From assembly GCF_026898115.1 (NCBI RefSeq), contig NZ_CP114036.1, positions 8,984,001 through 9,048,000 on the forward strand: 64,000 nt of DNA, in the 5' to 3' direction. The translations under genes were made by a program, and so were the position numbers. Positions within the stretch are counted from its first letter, which is position 1. Each line of letters opens with the position of its first letter. The notes under the pieces were generated by a model that worked only from the letters and a program-made list of their open reading frames with translations, ran no database searches and was not told where the DNA came from. Below, piece after piece: positions 58,672 to 64,000 of this stretch. The DNA comes from Streptomyces sp. S465. GTDB taxonomy: Bacteria > Actinomycetota > Actinomycetes > Streptomycetales > Streptomycetaceae.

Positions 58672-61311
58672 GTGTTGTTGTCGACGTATGGGGGACGCGG
58701 TGATGTCCTCGAGCAGTACGTGGTGGATCTCGAAGATGTCGACGAGACGCGGGTCGCGGTCGTCGGCGGCAAGGGCGCGCACCTGGGCGGGCTGTCGCGG
58801 GTCGACGGCGTCCGCGTGCCGGGTGGCTTCTGCGTGACGACGGACGCCTTCCGGCGGATCATGGCGGACGTGCCGTCGATCGACGACCGGCTCGATCAGC
58901 TGTCGCGGCTGAGCCCGGACGACCGGGAGGCGATCCGCACGCTCAGCGCGCAGATGCGCGAGACCATCGAAGGCACTGCCATTCCGGGCGAGCTCGCGGC
59001 GGCGATCAGCCGCGCGCTCGCCCGGCACGGCGAGCAAGCCGCCTACGCCGTCCGGTCCAGCGCGACGGCGGAGGACCTGCCGACGGCCTCCTTCGCCGGC
59101 CAGCAGGATACGTACCTGAACGTCGTGGGGCCGACGGCGATCCTCCAGCACATCAGCCGGTGCTGGGCCTCGCTGTTCACCGAGCGGGCCGTGACCTACC
59201 GCCAGCGCAACGGCATCGACCACCGTACGGTCCACATGGCCGTGGTCGTGCAGCAGATGGTCTTCCCACACGCCTCCGGCATCCTGTTCACGGCCGACCC
59301 CGTCACGGGCAACCGGAAGGTCGCCACCGTGGACGCCGGCTTCGGCCTCGGTGAGGCCCTGGTCTCCGGCCTGGTGAACCCGGACGTCTTCACGGTGCGA
59401 GACGGCGAAGTCGTCGCCAGGGCGATCGCCGCCAAACAGCGTGCCGTGCAGGCCCTGCCGGCCGGTGGTACGCGGGAAGTGGCGATCGACGCGCAGCGGC
59501 AGGAGCAGCCGGCGCTGACGGATGCGCAGGCCGTGCGGCTCGTGCGGCTCGGGCGGCGGATCGAAGCGCACTTCGGCCGCCCGCAGGACATCGAATGGTG
59601 CCTGACCGACGATGGCTTCCAAATCGTTCAGAGCCGGCCGATCACGACGCTGTTCCCCCTCCCCGAGACCGGCGACCAGGAGAATCACGTCTATGTCTCC
59701 GTCGGTCATCAGCAGATGATGACCGACCCCATGAAGCCCCTGGGGCTCTCCATGTGGCAGCTGACGGCCATGGTGCCGATGCACGAGGCCGGCGGGAGGC
59801 TGTTCGTCGACGTCACCCGGCGCCTGGCCTCGCCCGCGAGCCGGGCCGGCCTCCTGGACGTCATGGGGCGAGGCGATCCGCTGGTCAGGGACGCACTGGA
59901 GACCGTCCTCGGCCGCGACGATTTCGTCCCGTCGCTCCCGGACGCGGATCCCGGCGGGCCGCCGGCCGGCAACGCTTCCGCCCCGATCGAGACCGATCCG
60001 GCCATCGTCACCGAGCTGATCGAGCGCAGCCAGGCGTCCATCGCGGCCCTGGAGCGCGACATCCGGACGAAGACCGGACCGGCGCTGTTCGACTTCCTGC
60101 TGGAGGCCTTCGAGGAGCACAAACGAGTCCTCGGTGATCCGCTGAGCCTGAAGGCGATCATGGCGGGGATGGAGGCCACGTGGTGGCTCAACGACAAGCT
60201 GGGGGAGTGGCTGGGGGAGAAGAACGCGGCCGACACGCTCACGCTGTCCGCCCCCGACAACGTCACGTCGGAGATGGGACTGGCGCTGCTCGACGTCGCG
60301 GACGTGATCCGCCCGCGCCCGGAGGTGGTGGCGTTCCTGCGGGGCATCGAGTACGTCGAGGACGACGCCTTCCTGGACGAGCTGGCGAAGCTCGCGGGCG
60401 GGACCGAAGCGCGCGACGCCATCGAGGTCTACCTCGACCGGTACGGCATGCGCTGCGTCGGCGAGATCGACATCACGCGGTCGCGTTGGCGCGAGTGCCC
60501 CACCACACTCGTGCCGGTGATCCTCGACAACGTCAGGAACTTCGCACCGGGCGCCGCGAAGCGGCACTTCGAGCAAGGGCGGCAGAAGGCGCGGCAGAAG
60601 GAACAGGACGTGCTGTCACGCTTGCGGGCCCTGCCGGACGGGGACCGGAAAGCCGACGAGGCCAAGCGGATGATCGACCGGGTCCGGACCTTCATCGGGT
60701 ACCGGGAGTACCCCAAGTACGGCATCATCAGCCGCTACTTCGTCTACAAGCGGGCCTTGCTCGCGGAGGCCGAGCGCCTCGTGCGGGCCGACGTGCTGCC
60801 TGAGCGGGAGGACATCTTCTACCTCACCTTCCAGGAGCTCCACGACGTCGTGCGCACGCACCAGGTGGATCACCAGCTCATCCAGCGGCGCAAGGACGCG
60901 TTCCGCTCGTACCACGCGCTCACCCCGCCCCGGGTGCTCACCTCGGATGGCGAGGCCGTCACCGGGGCGTACCGGCGCGACGATGTGCCGGCCGGTGCCC
61001 TGATCGGCCTGCCGGTTTCCGCCGGGACCATCGAGGGACGGGCCCGCGTCATCCTCGACATGGCGGAGGCCGAGCTCGAAGCGGGCGACATCCTGGTCAC
61101 GACCTTCACGGACCCCAGCTGGTCGCCGCTGTTCGTCGGCATCGCGGGCCTGGTGACGGAGGTGGGCGGCCTGATGACCCATGGCGCGGTGATCGCCCGG
61201 GAGTACGGCTTGCCGGCCGTCGTGGGCGTGGAGCGGGCCACCCGGCTGATCCGGGACGGGCAGCGGATCCGTGTGCACGGATCCGACGGGTACGTCGAGA
61301 TCCTGAAGTGA
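58672..61311 (+). CDS. rph: Rifampin phosphotransferase
   Basis: 879 residues; transfers the beta-phosphate of ATP to a hydroxyl of the rifamycin ansa bridge, inactivating the drug. Three parts as in the family: an ATP-grasp head (VVGGKGAHLGGLSRV, YAVRSSATAEDLPTASFAGQ, DAGFGLGEALVSGLVNPDVF), a rifampin-binding middle region, and the swivelling phosphohistidine domain with His837 in GLMTHGAVIAREYGLPAVVG. Length is usual. Start is uncertain: GTG 58672 is in frame and has GGGGAGG 10 bases upstream, but a better-placed ATG at 58703 (GGGGGA upstream) is out of frame. An RAE lies upstream, so rifamycins probably induce it. Confidence 0.93.
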   Translation: MLLSTYGGRGDVLEQYVVDLEDVDETRVAVVGGKGAHLGGLSRVDGVRVPGGFCVTTDAFRRIMADVPSIDDRLDQLSRLSPDDREAIRTLSAQMRETIEGTAIPGELAAAISRALARHGEQAAYAVRSSATAEDLPTASFAGQQDTYLNVVGPTAILQHISRCWASLFTERAVTYRQRNGIDHRTVHMAVVVQQMVFPHASGILFTADPVTGNRKVATVDAGFGLGEALVSGLVNPDVFTVRDGEVVARAIAAKQRAVQALPAGGTREVAIDAQRQEQPALTDAQAVRLVRLGRRIEAHFGRPQDIEWCLTDDGFQIVQSRPITTLFPLPETGDQENHVYVSVGHQQMMTDPMKPLGLSMWQLTAMVPMHEAGGRLFVDVTRRLASPASRAGLLDVMGRGDPLVRDALETVLGRDDFVPSLPDADPGGPPAGNASAPIETDPAIVTELIERSQASIAALERDIRTKTGPALFDFLLEAFEEHKRVLGDPLSLKAIMAGMEATWWLNDKLGEWLGEKNAADTLTLSAPDNVTSEMGLALLDVADVIRPRPEVVAFLRGIEYVEDDAFLDELAKLAGGTEARDAIEVYLDRYGMRCVGEIDITRSRWRECPTTLVPVILDNVRNFAPGAAKRHFEQGRQKARQKEQDVLSRLRALPDGDRKADEAKRMIDRVRTFIGYREYPKYGIISRYFVYKRALLAEAERLVRADVLPEREDIFYLTFQELHDVVRTHQVDHQLIQRRKDAFRSYHALTPPRVLTSDGEAVTGAYRRDDVPAGALIGLPVSAGTIEGRARVILDMAEAELEAGDILVTTFTDPSWSPLFVGIAGLVTEVGGLMTHGAVIAREYGLPAVVGVERATRLIRDGQRIRVHGSDGYVEILK

Positions 61312-61400
61312 CGTCTGCGAACTCCCCGTGGAATCAGTGGAGTTGATACCTTGGCAGGCAGTCCGACATCATCGGCACTTCGATCATTTGGGGGGTTTGT

Positions 61401-62456
61401 ATGAGAGTACTGGGACACGGGGCCTTAGCCCGGACCGTGGCCGTCTTCTTCGCCGTCCTCGCCGTCACGCTGGGCCTGTCGGCCCAGGCCGACGCGGCCG
61501 AGACCGTCGACGATCCGGGTGGTCTGACCGGACTGACGTTCACGTCGGTCAACAGTGGCCGCAACCTCGACCTCCAGAACGGCAACACCGGGGACGGCGT
61601 GTTCATCGTCACCAATTCCGCCCCTGGTTACCACCAGAAGTGGACCGCCAGGTTGCAGGCCGACGGATCGTTCACCCTGGCCAACGACGTCAGCGGCAAG
61701 TGCGTCCAGGCCGGCCTGCCGCTCACACAGCGTCCGTGCTCCGGATCGTCCGGCCAGCGCTGGTACTTCCAGCCGGTGAACGGCGCCGACGACACGTTCA
61801 TGATCCGCAACGCCGGCGACGACAAGTGCATCGACGTCGTGCTGGCCTCCCAGAGCAACGACGCGTGGACCGACACCTACGGGTGCAACGGTACCGCCGC
61901 GCAGCAGTGGCGCATTCCCTCGTCGGGCACCGATGCCGCGTTCAGCGCCGCCGTGACGTACGCGTCCCACCGCTGCCAGACCAAGGCGGCGACCTGCTCC
62001 TGGACGAAGGGTTCCCAGGCCCCGGCCGAGCCGCTGCCGAAGCAGTGCGTCTCGCCCGGCTGGTACAACGGCACCGAAGCACCCGTGCCGTGGACGTTCT
62101 CGCTGACGACGACCTCCGGCTGGTCGAGCGAGCTGAGCGTGTCCTTCCAGTCGACCGTCGGCGCGACGAGTCCGGTCCAGGCGAGCGTCACCTCGACCGT
62201 CACCGGCAGGGTCACGTACAACCTGAGCGAGGCACTCGGGAACAGCCTGGTGATCAGCGTCCCGTCGCACCAGTACGGGTGGGTCGCGCTGTCGGAGCTG
62301 GCGACGAAGGTGACCGGGGAGTGGACCTTCGACGCCAACGGCTACCCGTGGACGGCGCACGACACCGTCACCGTTCCGCTGCTGAGCGACGACCAGGGGC
62401 GGGCCAGTATCTATCTGGTCGAGACCAGCCCGGAACCCCCGACCTGCGGCGGCTGA
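61401..62456 (+). CDS. Secreted ricin B-lectin protein with aerolysin-like C-terminus
   Basis: 351 residues. A Sec signal peptide ends at about residue 33 (SAQADAAE). Residues 40-175 form a ricin-type beta-trefoil with the repeated QxW-type motif (YHQKWTAR, GQRWYFQP, AQQWRIPS) and the SGKCV and DDKCIDV strands. Residues about 180-350 are Ser/Thr-rich alternating strands (WTFSLTTTSGWSSELSVSFQ, VTSTVTGRVTYNLSEA, VALSELATKVTGEWTFDANG) resembling aerolysin/ETX-MTX2-type pore-forming modules. Four cysteines may form disulfides. A GGGGGG site precedes the ATG and a strong terminator follows. Binding to galactose-type glycans is likely; pore formation is only a hypothesis. Confidence 0.85.
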   Translation: MRVLGHGALARTVAVFFAVLAVTLGLSAQADAAETVDDPGGLTGLTFTSVNSGRNLDLQNGNTGDGVFIVTNSAPGYHQKWTARLQADGSFTLANDVSGKCVQAGLPLTQRPCSGSSGQRWYFQPVNGADDTFMIRNAGDDKCIDVVLASQSNDAWTDTYGCNGTAAQQWRIPSSGTDAAFSAAVTYASHRCQTKAATCSWTKGSQAPAEPLPKQCVSPGWYNGTEAPVPWTFSLTTTSGWSSELSVSFQSTVGATSPVQASVTSTVTGRVTYNLSEALGNSLVISVPSHQYGWVALSELATKVTGEWTFDANGYPWTAHDTVTVPLLSDDQGRASIYLVETSPEPPTCGG

Positions 62457-62482
62457 ACCAGTCGGCGGGTTTGTGGCAGCAG

Positions 62483-62512
62483 AACGCCCCCACCGGCATG
62501 GGTGGGGGCGTT
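62483..62512 (+). terminator. Terminator after the lectin gene
   Basis: AACGCCCCCACC at 62483-62494 and GGTGGGGGCGTT at 62501-62512 form a perfect 12-bp stem with a 6-base loop, 26 bases after the stop codon; TTCGC follows. Confidence 0.8.
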
Positions 62513-62684
62513 CGCGCTCGGCTGGTTCAGCCGCTCGCCTTCGCCTGTGTGCGGTGCCTGCTCGCCGGCCTTCGACAGCGGCCCGTAGGCCGGCGATTTC
62601 CCGCAGGACACGGTCGTTCACCTATCCGGGTGGTCTGCCGCTTCCTGGGCCGCCCGTTCCACCGTGGGGCGTCATGCTGCGGGA

Positions 62685-62852
62685 ATGCCTGAGGACCCAC
62701 ACTGCTCGAAATGCTGCCCTGTTGAGCAGCCGGAGCCCCCGGAGCCGTGGTCACCGCCGTCGGTCGTGTATCTGTGGCTGGCGATTGTGGCCGTGGTGAT
62801 GGTGGGCGGCTGGGGTCTGATCGTGTGGGGGCTGGCCGGCGGCTGGCGGTGA
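62685..62852 (+). CDS. Small cysteine-containing membrane protein
   Basis: 55 residues: MPEDPHCSKCCPVEQPEPPE with a CxxCC cluster, then a single hydrophobic helix (VVYLWLAIVAVVMVGGWGLI) and WGLAGGWR. Small actinobacterial membrane proteins with an N-terminal Cys pair are common, but I do not recognise this one. The ATG at 62685 is preferred over GTG 62664. There is no clear ribosome site. Confidence 0.5.
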   Translation: MPEDPHCSKCCPVEQPEPPEPWSPPSVVYLWLAIVAVVMVGGWGLIVWGLAGGWR

Positions 62853-63052
62853 CGCCGCGGCCGGGTGGAGCCTGTGGGTGTCCGAGGTGGCCGGATCGCC
62901 GATGGCGAACTCGTGGTCGTGACGAGGCGAGCGTCGGACACCATCCGGCTGGCCCCATGGATTCGGGCCCAGGACGCAACCAGGATCGTGCCATGCGATC
63001 CATACCTGCTGGTGACTCCTCAAACACTTCCCGCTTTTCCGGTCTTTCGGCC

Positions 63053-64000
63053 ATGTCTGTGACACGGCGGCGTTTGCTGGCCCGCGCGGCCGGTTCAGCC
63101 GTAGTGGGTGCCGTCTCGGTCCTGGGCCCGGCCGCGCGTGCGTCCGCCGCGCCGGCGGCCGCTGATGGGCCCGTACGGCTGGAACTGCCGCGCCCCACGG
63201 GCCCGTGCGCGCTCGGCGTCACCGAACTGCGTCTGGTGGACCGGACGCGTCGCGGCCCCTGGTGGGCGGGGGACGCGGCCGGGCAGTTCCGGGAGCTCAT
63301 GGTGAGTGTCTGGTACCCGGCCGATCGCGCCGCGGCGGAGGACGGGCCCCGGGCGCCCTATATGCGTCCGGGCGCGGCAGCGGTCTTCGGGGCGGGTGCG
63401 GCGAACATCCTCGAGGTCGACCAGGGGGCCATCGACTGGGCCGGGTTCGGCACCCATGCCCGTGTCGGAGTGGCCGCGGCGTCCGGAGGCGGGCCCCGTC
63501 CCGTGGTGCTGTACTCGCCGGGCATGTACAACGAGCGCACGCTCGACACCACCGCCGTGGAGGAGCTGGCGAGCCACGGCTATGTCGTGGTCACCGTCGA
63601 CCCCGTGCACGAGGCGCATGCGGTCGAGTTCCCGGACGGCCGCGTGATCGAGCCCGCGCCCGGTCTCGGCGCCATTGAGGCGGACGCCGAACGGTCCAGG
63701 GCGGCGCTGGAGGTCCGGGTCGCCGACATCCCGTTCGTCCTGGACCAGCTGGCCGTGCTCGCCCGCGGCGGCAACCCCGACGCCGGAAAGCGGTCGCTGC
63801 CGCAGGGTCTGGGGAAGGTCCTGGACCTCGCACGCACCGGCATGTTCGGGCATTCGCTGGGCGGGATGACGACCGCGGAGGCGATGCGTGTGGACCGTCG
63901 TATCCGCGCCGGGGCCAACCTCGACGGGCCGCTGGGTTACGACTGGACCGACCCCGAACTGCTGCTGCCGGTCGCCCGCACCGGTCTGGACCGGCCGTTC
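63053..64000 (+). CDS. Tat-exported alpha/beta-hydrolase, PAF-acetylhydrolase-like (partial)
   Basis: The frame is open from ATG 63053 to the end of the window (316 residues so far, C-terminus missing). A twin-arginine leader (TRRRLLARAAGSAVVGAVSV) precedes the mature enzyme. It resembles the platelet-activating-factor acetylhydrolase/isoform II lipase family: ELMVSVWYPADRAAAE, VVLYSPGMYNERT, YVVVTVDPVHEAHAVEFPDG and the nucleophile elbow GMFGHSLGGMTTAEA, followed by GANLDGP. It would act outside the cell on short-chain phospholipids or other esters. GTG 63059 is a possible alternative start. Confidence 0.88.
   Translation, partial: MSVTRRRLLARAAGSAVVGAVSVLGPAARASAAPAAADGPVRLELPRPTGPCALGVTELRLVDRTRRGPWWAGDAAGQFRELMVSVWYPADRAAAEDGPRAPYMRPGAAAVFGAGAANILEVDQGAIDWAGFGTHARVGVAAASGGGPRPVVLYSPGMYNERTLDTTAVEELASHGYVVVTVDPVHEAHAVEFPDGRVIEPAPGLGAIEADAERSRAALEVRVADIPFVLDQLAVLARGGNPDAGKRSLPQGLGKVLDLARTGMFGHSLGGMTTAEAMRVDRRIRAGANLDGPLGYDWTDPELLLPVARTGLDRPF

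Noticed and set aside
58703..58720. ATG at 58703 as the rph start
   Set aside because: It has good spacing from GGGGGA but is out of frame with the rph coding sequence; only a small indel would make it the start, so GTG 58672 is kept.
58612..60576. 654-codon antisense frame opposite rph
   Set aside because: A shadow of the rph reading frame caused by GC bias.
62865..63062. Short frame between the small membrane protein and the Tat hydrolase
   Set aside because: The translation looks partly folded, but it overlaps the hydrolase start, has no ribosome site and no similarity I recognise.
1..64000. tRNA, rRNA, IS elements, PKS or NRPS genes
   Set aside because: No cloverleaf-type sequence, transposase or megasynthase motif was found on either strand by eye; a tRNAscan or antiSMASH run would settle this.

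Overview
The window is high-GC actinobacterial DNA, almost certainly from a Streptomyces chromosome and probably an accessory (arm) region. Evidence: very GC-rich third codon positions, many TetR/GntR/LacI/HxlR/MmyB-type regulators each beside one or two enzymes, a second enolase, a lipoprotein-dependent sugar ABC importer, large secreted glycan-degrading enzymes, and several decayed genes. I see no rRNA, tRNA, CRISPR array, transposase or replication origin.

Layout. 0.2-3.4 kb: an NmrA-like reductase with a divergent HxlR regulator, then an MFS transporter. 3.5-10.3 kb: an amino-acid/2-oxoacid block with a divergent leuC-leuD paralogue, two Lrp/AsnC regulators and a fused indolepyruvate:ferredoxin oxidoreductase. 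10.5-11.7 kb: two proteins of unknown function. 11.8-15 kb: a CoA-ester module (CaiB/BaiF CoA-transferase, aldehyde dehydrogenase remnant, CitE-like lyase) under a divergent GntR regulator. 15.1-17.4 kb: a second enolase divergent from an HxlR-thioredoxin-fold fusion. 17.5-21.6 kb: SDRs, a YCII protein, a TetR regulator and a methyltransferase. 21.7-28.2 kb: a galactoside locus (GH35 beta-galactosidase, LacI regulator, two ABC permeases, sugar-binding lipoprotein) tied together by three near-identical LacI operators. 28.3-31.9 kb: an SDR, a quinone-reductase-like enzyme with TetR regulator, a 49-residue membrane protein and an MBL hydrolase. 31.9-35.6 kb: an MfnB-like furan-forming synthase followed by an internally deleted aldehyde dehydrogenase, an alcohol dehydrogenase and a methyltransferase, a compact candidate furan pathway. 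35.7-38.7 kb: a VOC protein, MmyB-type regulator, broken SnoaL-like gene and SDR. 39-46.9 kb: two tandem secreted GH87 (alpha-1,3-glucanase/mycodextranase) enzymes with many carbohydrate-binding modules. 46.9-49.8 kb: an SDR/MmyB pair and two fused gene remnants. 49.9-53.8 kb: a GntR regulator divergent from an AbgT transporter and an octopine/nopaline-type dehydrogenase, with a strong promoter and a 10-bp-arm operator. 53.9-58.5 kb: GNAT, sirtuin, SDR, a graveyard of dTDP-deoxysugar genes (rmlA, rmlB, rmlD fragments) and an HSL-type esterase. 58.6-61.3 kb: a rifampin phosphotransferase preceded by a rifamycin-associated element. 61.4-64 kb: a secreted ricin-lectin protein with an aerolysin-like C-terminal region, a small membrane protein, and a Tat-exported PAF-acetylhydrolase-like enzyme running off the end.

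The strongest points are the RAE-rph pair, the MfnB furan cassette, the AbgT/opine dehydrogenase/GntR locus, the tandem GH87 enzymes, the leaderless regulator promoters, and the unusual number of small deletion or duplication scars (aldehyde dehydrogenase twice, SnoaL, AfsR/MDR, rmlABD/SDR), which record active gene loss in this region. All functional names rest on reading the translated sequences against remembered families; no database search was run.
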